Assembly: GCA_947561715.1 (NCBI GenBank)
Contig: OX387204.1
Coordinates: 811,001 to 875,000 of the forward strand
Origin: Ascidia mentula
Taxonomy: Eukaryota > Chordata > Ascidiacea > Phlebobranchia > Ascidiidae
Direction: 5' to 3'
DNA: 64,000 bases
Positions 11,366-24,700 of the stretch are shown here, one piece after another. How positions within the stretch are numbered: position 1 is the stretch's first letter; the number at the start of each line of letters is the position of its first letter. A program made the translations under genes and the position numbers. Below the pieces are notes generated by a model that made no database searches, had not been told where the DNA came from, and worked only from the letters and a program-made list of their open reading frames with translations.

Positions 11366-14300
11366 ATGTTTCGGCTTAATGGATGTTTGTTCGTAGCCAC
11401 TTTCATCTTTGTATGTGCTTCAGGCTCAAAATCAGGTAGGTCGCAGCTTAGACATGTGTACATATGTTTAATATCAAAGCTGTGTCAGTATTTGAACTTT
11501 GTTGAACGTAAACTGACTAAACAAGTTCAGCATATGTCCTGTGAGGTGTACCAGCTACAAGCGATAAGCTAAGATCACAACACCACGTGTGTCAAGACAC
11601 TCGTTTGTATTTATTGCTGCGTTGCTGGTCGATGTCAATGCATTGTTTACCTTGCAATAGCAGGCATTCAAATAAACTTGTTTGTGTAGGTGATGTACAT
11701 ATAATGACGAGTTATAACTTGGCGCACAAAACTTGTGTTTTTACAAAACATCAATTAACCTCCACTAACATGAATACTTCTTTACAGGTTTCGTCACTTC
11801 CTGTTCGAGGGAAACGGTTTACGTGAGATGGGAGTTGGACTCAAAACATTTTCCACACAGAATCAGATTCCGCCATGATATCGGATGCAGAGCTCAAGCT
11901 AAGTCTGACCGGAAGGCTGAGTTCAAGATAGACTTGCTCAACTTGCGTTTATGTGGGGGGAGTTTAAAGGTAACGACACCATAGAATGTGAACCTAATGA
12001 TACCAAATTAATTTTAAAAAAGTTTGATTTGTTACTGGTTACAACAAAGACTATCCAAATACTTAATGACGTCATAAATTTCGCGTTGGTCGTAAAACAC
12101 CATCGCACGTCTTTATTTCTGTGCTCAATTCGCCAATGTTCCGTGAGATCTAATTTTTGAGCATAAATGCACGATTTCTTGCGTGTATTTCTAAATATTT
12201 GAAAACAAGTTTTCGGTCCTACTCATCGCTAGTTGGTCGTTAATTGATTTCTCATAAAAAAGTTTAATTGAAACATAAACATTTCCTTCCTTTTTATCAA
12301 TTATTTAGGTTAGATTTTAACGGTAATATGTGCTGTTTTCGGCGAATATTGATCAGAAGAAATAAAAGTTTCTCGCAGGTTTGGCCAAACTAACACCTGT
12401 TACATTTAGAGAAGCGGAAAGTTCGCCTCCTACCGGAACGAAATCGTGTACTTGGGTATCCACGAGGGTGCGCCATTGAGTCTTTACAACGTCACGTGTC
12501 TGTTTGACGGACGAAGATCGATTCCAACACTGCTCAATAACCACAGGTGCGTTTTATGACAGTAATCCGTCTCTCTCTGTAACCGGCAGTAAATTTGTAA
12601 ACTGAGACAGGGACACGCTTCGGTCTAAAACTCCCGGATGTGAAAGGTCAAACTTGTAGGTCACTGTGTTGTGTTTGTTTCTACTGCGGGATTACAGTTT
12701 CAGCTCGCTTTCGGTCGATTATTCTGCAAACAAACCTACTTGTTTACAAACACCAAGGCGATGATACAGCCAGGATCGGTTCTTGATAAAGATGTTGGGC
12801 CTAAAATTCTCTTAAAAACAAAAACGATACCTAAACAGTAAAAAAAATCGGAAGCACAATTGGAACGACTTTGTCTAATTGGTTAATTATTGCCAGGGAT
12901 CGACACTGGATATCGTATATTTTAAATTAATAAAATAAAAAACACGTAAACCTTATCGTGAAACTGACTCGTGTTGATTAATAAAAGTTTGCGTTTACAG
13001 AAAAGTCGTTGAAGGTTTTGGAAAGGTTGAAATTAATCTTTACCGAAGTCCAAAGTTTTCTCCCGCAAATTCACTTCAAGATTTGATTTTGTTAACTTCG
13101 GTGAGAATAAGAACTTAAGTGCAATATAGTTGTATCGTTAATATGTCAATTACAAAGTTTCAAAACTCCAGAATTAAAAAAAAAACATATCTGCTCTTTT
13201 TCATCAAAATAATACCAGCTAAAAAACTATAGATTTTCGGTTCAGATTTTGGGTTTTTACAAACTTTTTCCAACTTTTTCTTTCCGTCCTTTAGGTCGGA
13301 CAATTTCTTCACGTGGAAATAAAAAGCACACTCTTTGGTTTCCTTGGCAACGAAGCAAGCTTTTTGGTTGAAAGATGCGTAGCAACGTACGACCCTGACG
13401 TCACGAGGGAAAATACCCTGCACGGTTTAATAGACAACGGGTAAGTTTAGAGGTTTGGAATTGTTTTAGACCAATGGTTCTTAAGTGGTTGGAATAGGGT
13501 TGTAGGTGGATAATTAGTTGTCACCGAAAGATACAATAAAGTTCTGTATTCCCTGTATGACGTTTTTTTGCAATTCAGTGTAAAAGCTGACACGACAGTT
13601 GGCAAATCCTGATTGTAATTGTCTACCACTGTTTAATTATTAACTTATAGGTCAAAAAGTTACTTTAAAATTTAAATATTAGCGGGAAATATAGATTCAG
13701 TCTAAACTGAAAGTAGGAAATAAGAGAAAATAGGTTAAGAACCACTGTTTTAGACACTTTACTTGAATCAGCTAAGCAAGAATGCCCAAAGAATAAATGC
13801 AACAATCGCCAGAAACTTTAATACTTTATAAATTACCTGGCACAAAAAGGCGAACACATCTTTAACACAAGAACTGAAGAAAATTATTCCTCATTAACAA
13901 CTGGTTTCCATTGGAACGTGATGCACTAAACATTTGTGTAAGCTTGAAATATGGTGACCAAAAATGCCTGCAGGATTACCAGCAACTGAAGTATTTGCAA
14001 GGCGTGTGACAGTTACTGTAAATTTTCCGGTGTAACTTGGGCATATTTGTCTTGTGCCTTGTAGATGACAAACGCAAACTTGAGGTTATTGACTTTTTGC
14101 TCCTCCAGCGGATGTTGCCAATGCATACACGCGCCCTTATGACGTATAGGTCAATATTGAAAGTAATTTTAAATAGACTTAAACACGAACAATAGATGGG
14201 AATGTGCTGATGAAGTGTGTTTTCAAAGTCAACACGGTTTCTTTGCAGCTGCCCTTCAGCAAATGACTCCACGGTTGCGGTGGAAATGGATACGGAAAAT

Positions 14301-15662
14301 TCGCTGTTCCGATTCAGATTCCAAATGTTTAATTGGTTGAACGCAACAATGCAAAGAATATACTTGTTTTGTGACGTCACGTTATGTAAAGATGGTGCAA
14401 CTTTCTGCAACGTCACCAGAACTCAGGTTCGTAACTTCACACATTTTGAAGAAAGTCTCATTAAGTTTTTTACCACGCTCGGGTACGAAAACCGTATTTC
14501 TGTGTTTATTTATTTAAAAAAGGCTCAATCTCGACATTTTCCCGTTTCTTATGCTTATGGAGATTACGGGTGGACGTTGTACGGACGTATTGACCCACTT
14601 ACTACTTACACTTTCCCACACAATCGCCTCATTTAAACTGAGAAACTTTTGCGAGAATCTAATGTCGATACAATTTCTAGTGCACCAGAGGGCGACAAAG
14701 CGTAAATCAAAATCCCACCGAACTGACGTCAGAAAAGTTGATTCGTTCCGTGCGTCTCGGCTTCGGGCCAATATTTCCCATCAAACAACCTTTCCATGCT
14801 GGAGAAGTGGATTTTGGAAACTCTTCAAATATCGACGATTCCCTAAAGTTCGCAAGAAACAACGAGAGTGAGTGAGAGAACAATTCAATATATTTGTGAA
14901 CCCTCAATTTGCAAAATGTACCTCCACTTACATCATACTAAATCCAATGGTTTAATCATTAGTTTGTATAAGGCTGATTATATACTATGCCTGAAAAATC
15001 AGGTCAAATAAGCCGCTAGCGATCTTTTTGCAACAAACGGTCATTTTATCGTGAGTTCCATTATTAATAAACACTCCAAGAGTCAATTTACCAGTGAATG
15101 GTTTTGTAATTGTGGTCACAAAAGGCTGTCAACTGGTTGTTACAAGTTGTGTTTAAAATAGATACAGACTACACTGCTGTGTACGCGTCGGTTGGTGTGG
15201 TGTGCGGTGTGATCTTCGTCATGCTGCTCGCCACAATATTTGTGTTGGTTAGAAGAAGTCGATCAGGACGTTACCACACAAATGCACAGAAAAAAGTGGG
15301 AAAGCAACAGGGGTTTGACTTTGCAATACGTGAGTTATATTTAAAATGTGGGTCATCGATTGAAGTTACCGCAAAACCCCCTTAATTTTAGGCTATATTC
15401 TCCCGACAGTTTACACTCTATTATATACTTACTGATGATCAGAATTAAATGAATAAGCAGATGATCTGTGTTGTTCGGTTTCTTTTTTTTTAAGTAAAAC
15501 TACAATAAGGCAACCCCTATCTTAATCTGCAACTTTTCTTTTATGATTAATTACCAGTTTGCAAATATTGTTGTGTGTTATTGTGTAGGATCATCCAACG
15601 ACGCACCAGAAACTGATGACAACACACCAACATCTATTGCGGATTCCGAACCGTCTTCATAA
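11366..15662 (+). CDS. Single-pass ZP (zona pellucida) domain membrane protein
   Basis: Nine exons join in phase to 395 codons (394 residues): 11366-11435, 11788-11969, 12410-12546, 13001-13100, 13295-13440, 14249-14426, 14738-14867, 15162-15329 and 15589-15662. Exon 1 encodes a signal peptide (MFRLNGCLFVATFIFVCASG). The ZP-N half has four cysteines (TSCSR, DIGCR, RLCGG, YNVTC) and the YRNEIVY strand. The ZP-C half includes VERC, LIDNGCPS, FRFRFQMF and LFCDVTLC. After it come RSVR, a minimal furin motif, and LGFGPIFPI, which matches the external hydrophobic patch of ZP polymers. A transmembrane segment (about residues 320-343) and a short acidic tail ending ADSEPSS follow. ZP proteins are cleaved and polymerise in extracellular coats or apical matrix. 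The cytoplasmic tail is too short to suggest signalling. Which ZP protein this is cannot be told; an egg-coat protein or an endoglin/TGFBR3-like protein are alternatives. The exon 7 acceptor is chosen by phase. Confidence 0.87.
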
Positions 15663-15722
15663 ATATCTCGATTAATTAAGAAAAAATTCCCCATAGAAAT
15701 TATAAATACCCAACATAGAAAC

Positions 15723-15728
15723 AATAAA
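15723..15728 (+). terminator. Polyadenylation signal, ZP-domain gene
   Basis: AATAAA lies 60 bases after the ZP gene stop codon at 15660-15662, giving a short 3' UTR. Confidence 0.6.
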
Positions 15729-18700
15729 AGCCTGAAATTGTGACTGTGGACACTGGGTCGTGGCCACCATTAAGTTCTGCAACAAAGTTTATTCTAGAGA
15801 ACAGGTGACATTTAGACAAGGAAACGGTCTGTGTATAGTGGATATGGGCCAAGGGATGTGATTATTTTACCAGCCGCCAAAAGAGCGTTTGATCCAATCG
15901 TGTTTTGTAAACTGACAATTTTGTCCAACAGTGTTGTGGAGGTTGGAAAGGTGTTTGTGGGTGGAATTGACCTTCCTTAACGGGATACGTTTTCCACTCT
16001 TTCCCATCGATACCCACAAACTTACACTTGCAGCTGTGTCACCACTGCCTTTAGTCAGGAAGACATTGGTTGAGGTAGTCCAAATATAAATTTATAAACA
16101 AAAAGAGATTTTTCTCCATTTTACTTCAGGTTGTTGGTCTCCCACCCGCATATCGTCCTTCTCCCCGTCCCGCTTTTTATTATTGTTATGAAACTTCCTT
16201 CCGCGAAAATTAATCTGGATAAGATTTTCCCGCGCTTTATACAATTATTTTTACTTTTGTTTACATTTAAATTTATTGCCTTTCAACCAGTTTTCTACAA
16301 CTTCTTGTATGACCTGGTCAAAATGTTTTTCAAAAAAATCACAATAACACAACTATGTGAAAAGGAATTTCGCACTCATAACAAAGGGCAAGTTTAAAGC
16401 TTGTCTTCAGTATCCGCCATAGAAGCAACGATTTGACACGTCCTCGCGTTCAGACTCCGAAGTTAATCCACAGACAAAGTCATTGAAGTCAATGGACGGC
16501 AAATAGACTCCACGTCAGCGAAATGGCACGCGGGGATGGCAAGTAGCGTCGCATTGTGTGCGGTTAAACATTAGAATCGCGACATTCAACCGAGGACTGG
16601 AAGGGAGGGGAGCAAAACGGATGCTACGTTTACGAACATCAAAGCTGACGCCACGTAACGATTTAAGGTCATCCTTTGGTCATACCCTTAACATAGCGTA
16701 ACGTCACAGCGAGCATCGATTGCACAACGATCGGCAATAGCAAGTTTCCAATGGGACGCGCCATCCGTATGGCTAATTTGCATGTTGAACAATTAGCATG
16801 GCTCAGACACCAAAATAGATGTCAAATTTCGCATCCACATAATGTGCCTGACAGCATCAGCAACGAATTAACATCTCATACCGCACGAAAACAGCAGCGT
16901 GCGAAGGAAACAAACAAATACTTAAAAAAAATTTTTTAACAAAGCTTGGTAGCCAATTTTCTTTTCATTACGTCATGTTTTTAGTTATTCAACGTTATTC
17001 TCACATTGATTGGGATCCAGACATCGCGCGTTGCGACTGTGGCGCCAGTGCCTGTGGGGGTTCGGGGTTAATTAAAGTCGCACCTTTCGGGGCTTCAACG
17101 TAATTTGTTTCATATTCATTCATAATTACATGCATCAACACATCACATAGCTTCAACAATAACATCAAAGTGGACAGAACTTTTGCTGGTAATTAAATTG
17201 CCGTATCGTGCTATGTGAGGTGTTATGAGATCAGGTATTTTGATCATGTAACACAAAATTCAGATCGCCAAAAAGAATGTAGGCTTGGAATTAAACTAAG
17301 CTTTTCTTTCCATTAGAGAACATGAAATTTCTTATCATGACAGCCAACTTGTTTGAGCGGCAACAGATTAAGTAAATACATTACAGATCCTTACTTGTAT
17401 TTGAAAATATACAAATTGTAATTTTTGGTGGACGCGTGGATTTGTTGCAACAATGAGTTGAGTTGACCTAAACGTATTCACAATTTTTTTGTCTCTTGCT
17501 TTATTCCTCTGCATTACCACGCGTCGATTTAAACTGTCGCAAAAGAAGTCTCCCCGCAAAGGTATTCGCTAAACCTCCGCAAGATTTCGTCACTTCTGCG
17601 TACGACTTCGCTTGAAGTGGTGATTTTAATGCATGTGTTCGTCAGCAATTAATTAAATTACAGAAGCCGGCCGTCACTTGGGCCACAAACGCCGGCTTGA
17701 GTGAAAGCAGCAAAACCCAATACGCGCTTTAAAGATAGTATAGGAAACAGTCAGGCTTGAGAGGTGATTGGGAATGACCTTCTGCAGCTTGTTCTTTTTC
17801 AAAGGCTTGACTTTGTAGATTGTGATTTTAGTTTAAATTAAATATTCAACCAATTTTAGTTTGCTACAAAACAATTTTTTTGATGTAAAAAAGTTGAAAA
17901 ATACCAGCAAGGTTGTAGTCAGTACAAAGGTTTGTTAAACTATTTCCGAAAATCATATTTGAGGACGTCATGTCAATCGCTATAACCAAAAAGGAAACGA
18001 AATATTTATCCGGAAAACTTAAAACACGTCAAAAACAGAGAAATGTCAATCATATTTATACCACAGTTAATTTGTAGCATTGGAGATTATGAAGCTCAGC
18101 AGACATTTTTCTTGGTACGACCTGGCCACAAAGTGCTTAAAGTACAAGTAGATCGATTCGACCTCCACGACCACAACAAGACAGAACTCTTTGCTTTTTG
18201 AACTAAACATGCATTGTGTGTTGCCGATTGACGTGGATTATGCGCTGCAAATGACTTCGTCTCAAATGACACATTTTTGTGCGCGAACCAAAGTATTTAT
18301 TGTCTGTTTAAACTTTAGTTTGTTAAAGATGGAAGAAACTAGTGCCGTAGAGATTTGTGTAAGGTAGAAAAAGCTGGGTTAGTTCGGCTTTGTGAGAAAA
18401 CGTAGATAAAGTCAAACGTGACCAAGCTGAGTAAACAGTATTTGTCTATTTATAGAAAGCAGTCTACTAGTGGTTAACGGTTTGATTTCGCGCCGAAACT
18501 ACACACAAGCATTTTTGGTTGCAAGTGTTTGTTGTGGGAACAACCAGAGAAGGCTGTAGTGTGATCCTGATATGTTGAATGTCTGAAAGTAGAATTTAGC
18601 AAAACTCAACTCCACAGAAATCTTGGGTAAGAAGCAAATTGTCAGGTTTTGAGATAATGTTTTACAGTAAACCACGAATAACTCGGTTTCGGTTAATCCT

Positions 18701-21700
18701 GTTTTTTGGTTGAAATCTGACGAAATTCGAGGTACAAATGATTTGTACTCTTACTATTACTAACAAAACGCTTAGAACCACCCGGGCTATTCAATGCGAA
18801 TATTTACCAATTTCGTTTTGACATCCCGTACACCCATGGGGTAAAACATTACACGCTTACGAAACACCGATCTTGACAATGCAAGGCTTGAACCAAACCT
18901 CCCTGTAAAATCCGAAACTTCGCTAATCCGGATCAATTTGACAGTCACATCGAATTCGCATTTCTTCTATTGTTTCTTTACTAATGCTATTTAAAAAAAT
19001 ACAACTTTCGAAATTTTTTGATTGTTCCGCGTAAGTTATGAACGTCAATGCTGCGATAACAACAGAGCGACGCTGGTAATGATGTTATTATCGGTTTCCA
19101 AGAGAACAATGATTTCGGAAATATAAATTAAAAAAAAGCGGGGAACCCCAGCCACACAAAAGTCAACACCTTTTTTTGAAAAGTAATCCAGCGGAATTGG
19201 ACGAAAGTCGTTAAAACTCATCAAGTCATTTCTCCTATTTAACGAGATCATTTTATAAGGGTTTTATCGGTTTCGTTCAGCTACAAAACCCGCAGTAAGA
19301 AGGAGGGGTATCAGATGTGGCGACCGTTCATTCACACGAACCACAGGTGAGAAACCTGTCGGCCCACCAACTTTACCAACCACAAACTACATCACGCTTC
19401 CCATCAAACGCGTTCTGCTTTAAAAGACGTCAATCGCTTTTCAAAATCGCTCTTTTACCGAAACCCTTTCACACGTTTTCGTCTCCAGAAAAGTAGGTAC
19501 GACGACAAGATGTTCGAATAAAAGAAAGTTAAATGGCTCGCGTTGTTGATGTGGAATGATTGAGTTAAATAGCGCAGGTTGGCGCGGTGACCGCGTCCGT
19601 TGTTTCAGTGTGACGTATGCGATGTATGGATTGTTTTTGCAAGGCACAGATTTTGATTTCTGGGGATATTGATAGGCTGTAGACCGTAGAATGTCCGAGG
19701 CGAGTTTGAATAGAGCTGGAAGTTGCGGTATTCGTGCAGGGGGTCTGTCGTACGCATGGTAACGCAATATTTCGGCATTCCTTTTGAGCAATTACGTCTT
19801 TGGATCCTTTATTAGTTCCCACAAAACAACTTGTAACATTTCCTAAATGCAACACTGTTCACGGGTAATACATACATCATGTGACGGTGGTAAACAACAA
19901 AATTCCAATTAAAACGATTTCTGAAAGCGGTCGCCAACAACCTCAACTGTCAAGCCCACAAATAGAGCTTCCCTTGACTCGTCTGCGCAATAAAGTTTAA
20001 CCATCTGCAAACATCTTTTGCCTCTTACGTATTTTTGGCTTCACTTTGGTTCGGAAATAGTTGGTCCGGCCGTTAAGTTCACGTTGGCGCCGCTCTCTGC
20101 CTCACGGTTTCGCGACGTAGTTGTTAGGTTTGGGTCAGGAATTCTACTTTAACACAATGAATGTTAAATTTAGCTGCAATAAACTGCAAACGACTTGCGT
20201 GACGACGTCCCAGTCGCGTAACGTCAGATAACATCGGGCGAATTACGGCGATTCTATTTTTAGAAACTCCATAAGCGACCTCGGCGACAAGGCGGGGCCA
20301 AAACTTCCCACAGTACAGCGGGGTCCGGGGCAACGGACAGAGTTTATCCACATACCGCACTTTTACCACCATGCTCACCGACTTATATATATTTTGCTCA
20401 TATGCGTGCCTAGCCAAACATCGCCGTTTCCTTTCTAGGGTTAGGGAGCGATGAAGCTTTGAAGTCGATCCAACCTCCCTAGTTGGCGACCTTTCAACCA
20501 GCGTCAGAAGGTCGCATCGGAAAAAGACACTCCGCACTTTTCGGTTTAAGTGGAATTATGTTTCTAGTGGCGATTAGCTCAAATCGAATCCTTTTTCTTC
20601 TGTAGCGCTCGCGGTTTAACCGCATTCAGGCTTTTTAGCGTCGGTTTTTTGGCAAATGATGGATGGTCAAAGCTCGTTAGTCTGTGGTTGTGTTTACGTC
20701 AGCTAGTGGACGGGCGGTCGGTTTACACCAAAACAGTCGTGCGGAAAGATATTTTGAAACGCCATAATCGAATTTTTTTCTTGCTCTGATGGTCATGTGG
20801 ACATATTTTGTGTAACTGGGATAAGTGTGAGATGGCGAACGATTCGAAGTGCAACAGTGAAAGGTTCTACGTTGTCGATATAACCACTGTGCTGCAAGAT
20901 AGAAGTGATGTTTATGCCACTTGAGGCGAAGAACACAAAGATATGTTAACACGAGATAGAGATTAAAAGCAGAAAAAGAATCACCGGCGTAAGTTTTTAC
21001 CACTGATGACAAAACTCACCTTCGTTTCGTCGCTTCAGAGAGAGCATGTTGCAATGAACAGGGACCTTGCCGTAGAACACGAACGTGTGTAGAGTGGGTA
21101 GACCCTTGCCCGACTTTGTCGTTGCCGCGTTACTTCTTTTGTCGCTGTTCGGCGACGGCCGGCATTGTGTGAGAGAACGCGTCGCGCGCGCTATTCTAGC
21201 ACTCGAATATACTTGGGTATGACAGCAGCGACAAAGAGCATGGAACAGCGCCGGATCATTTGATTATGGTATTGATTTGTTACAAGTGGCGCTCGTTAAT
21301 AGAAGACCGTCGAGACTTGGTGATAGGCTTAAGCGTAGATGAGTGCACAAACGGTGGCAGAACATTACAAAGTATGTGTGCACAAACGTGGTGATAGTAG
21401 TTTGGCAGATGCTTTGAATAATGACTTGGCAAACAGAATCACCGGGCGTCTTAACAGGCGACTGCGTAATAACTAGTTCGCAAGCCAACATTGATGTCTA
21501 ACAGTTGCGAATTGGCGCGACGTCTACGGATCCAATGGATTATTATATGTCCGGACAATCGGCTAATGGAAGAATCAACTCGGCGCCGTACTATTTAACA
21601 GTGGTCTTTAATCTGCTCGATATTCTGTACGATTAGAGTTTTAGCAAGCGAACAGATGTGTGTCAGGAGGCAGAAGCGGAAGATTACGCGTCGTAAATGC

Positions 21701-24700
21701 AATATGCGGCATCTCGGCTTCTGCCTGGTTCAAACCATGTGTTGTTACTGGCCATGTCGAAATTTCTAGTTTAGGACGAAAGCGTGGGCAAGAGATTTGT
21801 TATGACAGGATGCGTTGTGCGGTCCGGCGATCACGACATCGCGGGAAACGAACCTTTTTCGTCCCGAACCTGCGGCCCACAGGGAGGGGATGTTTTTCTG
21901 TCGTGTTACCATAATCATAACAGGGTGATGGAGCGACAAATTTAAGGGAAACTGCCTCGAGATGCCCGGGGGTCGAACTTCAAAGGAAAGTACAAAACAA
22001 ACTCAGTGCGCCGAGGAAACGGGAAAATAGGAAAGGACAAAAGCTTATGGACCCGTTGAGGGGGTTTATAAAATGCCATAATGCAGAGACGACTTTGGTA
22101 GCCGGAGGTTGATTCGAGTTTCCTCAGTGAATGTTAACCGGACATCAAATGAATATATATATGAGGTCTATATGTATGATAACTCACGCATTCCTTGCAA
22201 AGAAAATAGTTTTGATTTAGATTCAAATGGACATTTTAATAAATTTGTTGTGAAGCTTTGGTTAAAAGGCCAACTGTGACAGAAACAGAATAAAATTTTG
22301 CAAAACATTCGACATGTGGTGTACAGTGGTAAGCGCAGATTTCATAACGCATCAAAATTAAAAATTTATTGGGATTTGGAGTGTTTGTATAACTGCAGGT
22401 CGCTAATATTGCAGGACGGACGTGAAAGCATGCAAAAAATTTCGTCAAATATAGCATGACGTATACAAGTGTAAGGCGTGGCATTATATAGTGACCCGTA
22501 GTCGAGCGGCGAGTTTAGCTTGCGCAAGCTTCACAATAGTCAGTCAATATTGTTAACCGCGTCGCCGATTTCTCAGAATGCTTCTCGCAGTTTCGGCACT
22601 CCGTATTGTCGCTGCAATCACGTGGTCACAAAAATATGACCTTGAAATCGGTGCTTGTGTATGAGGAGTATATTGGTTTCCAGTGTGTAGGGTCAACGGC
22701 CCCGAGTATACAGACGATCGGCATACTTGCGTACAATAGAGTATGCTGTTTGCCGTAGAATTTTTTTCGGGCGTTATTTGAGAGAGGCAGTGGTGATTGC
22801 TGTTCAAACGACACTTTGACAGATAGAAAACAAAAGGCAGTTCCGTAAGAAGGGACGGTGCGCGGTCTCTCCCTCCACTTTGACGCGTGTCTTTTGTTAC
22901 CCAAAACTGTCTGCTCCGGCAAGGCCCATGGCTGGAGTAGAGCGTATGGGGTTATATATAAGTCACAAGGCAAATATACACTCTATTCATATCCCAAGTT
23001 TGCACAAACATCAGAGTTAAATGTGAGTTTCTTGGTCCTATGATAAGCGCGCCGAGTTGCACGTTTTCTTCACTCCAATCGACACGCGATGTCCTGGGGG
23101 TCAAATTTACAGAACCTGCGGGGGCGTTTTACTGACGCAACGTGCAAGTAAACTGTTTTGGCGCCCGAAAGGTTCGTCGAGTTGTTTTCGTGTGATCATT
23201 AACTAGAACTTATTTGCTGTAACGCAACTGCATGCGATTCCAGGTGTGAGCGCTTTGATTTGCCGAGTGTGAAATTTGCCCAAGAGGCGGTTGCCAACAC
23301 GCGAGCTTCGGGTACCGAGCGTGCTGTGAGCCACGTGCTGGTAGAACGTAATTGTTTGCTCCCGGCTCCGCGATTGCGCGCGTACACAAGCAAATCGGTT
23401 CTTGTGTAAATGACAGGTGCAAAGTTTGGCGGTGGCGTCGGCGTTAGGTTGATTGCCAAGCCAACAGGGAAGAAGAACAGCAGCAGTTACAGATTGGTAT
23501 AAAATTGCCTTTGTATTTTGCGGCGTGGAAATGGACAAGAAAAGTGTAACTTTGGCAGTCTGAGGTTGAAGTTCATTCATGCTGTTATTTCAGCTTGTCA
23601 AACTTCTTAGCCAAAGAGTTAAGTTGCTGACTGAGGGTTAAGTGGGAGGTTGGTTCAGAGCAGATACGGTTTTCAGCAGTCTCTGTTAGTTTCGCCAGAT
23701 GTTCAGTGGTTTAACAATATTTCCCGCCTTGTTTTCAATCAATCGCGACCCAAAGCAGGTGTTGGACTGCCAGCAAGTAGGAGTTGGGCAGCGATAAGGA
23801 ACCAAACATAAACTTCCCAGAATCATTACCGGCGTTTTGGTTTGAAAAGTTGTCAAAACACCTGCCTGCAGAACCCTGCGGTTGTCACCAGTTGCCGCTT
23901 TCACGTGGAACCAAACCTTAAAATTCACGGTAAAGTTTCGGAGTAACGCTTATTTCATCAGACAGAAGAAAACCCAGATACGGAGAAAGCATGAATCATG
24001 CACAGTATTGTGGGTTGAGTTTAGGCCACGGACGTTAGGCTTCACAGAACCCCTTGCTTGATAACATGAACAATTTATATCATTTGGAGAAATGCAAACT
24101 TTCGAGCGCCGCAGACTGAAGGCATGTTTGCCTTGCACTAGTTCCATGACGTAACGCTTGGGTATTTGTTTGGCGTCACAATAGGTTCCGCAAATGATAG
24201 GACGTTTCCATGCCGATATCATGCACACAGCCAGTGATGTCAGCGCATCTCCAAGGCGACCAGGGACATGGGGTAGTTGGAATTGCTTTGCGTACGTCAA
24301 TATACATGCTGCATAATGCCCAATGATGAACGAGCGAAAAGACGGTTTTAGTGGAGCGGGGGGTTCTGTGTTTGTCTTTGTCAGGCGCACAACGAATCAC
24401 ACGTTCGTACCCTGGTATTGGTTGATACAGGCGACAAAATATGGATTAAGTTAAAAATAATGAGCACAGCAAACGACTGGAATTGGTTAAAAAAGATGGG
24501 TTTTGATACGAAGTAATGCGAGACATCTATCGTGTAACACTGGGCTTTAGGGTTGGAGTTATGCGATGAGGATAATATTGCGGTTTTAACGCCCTAAGCA
24601 GAATTCTTCACCGACACCAGAGCGAGAAAAAGTGGTTTTTGACTCGAGATCAAATCAGATCATCGTAACCGAAGCTACCGGCGCAAACAGTCTGGTTTAA

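Noticed and set aside
20124-20537. 137-codon minus-strand frame
   Set aside because: No motif, no splice partners; it lies in a GC-richer intergenic stretch where stops are rarer.
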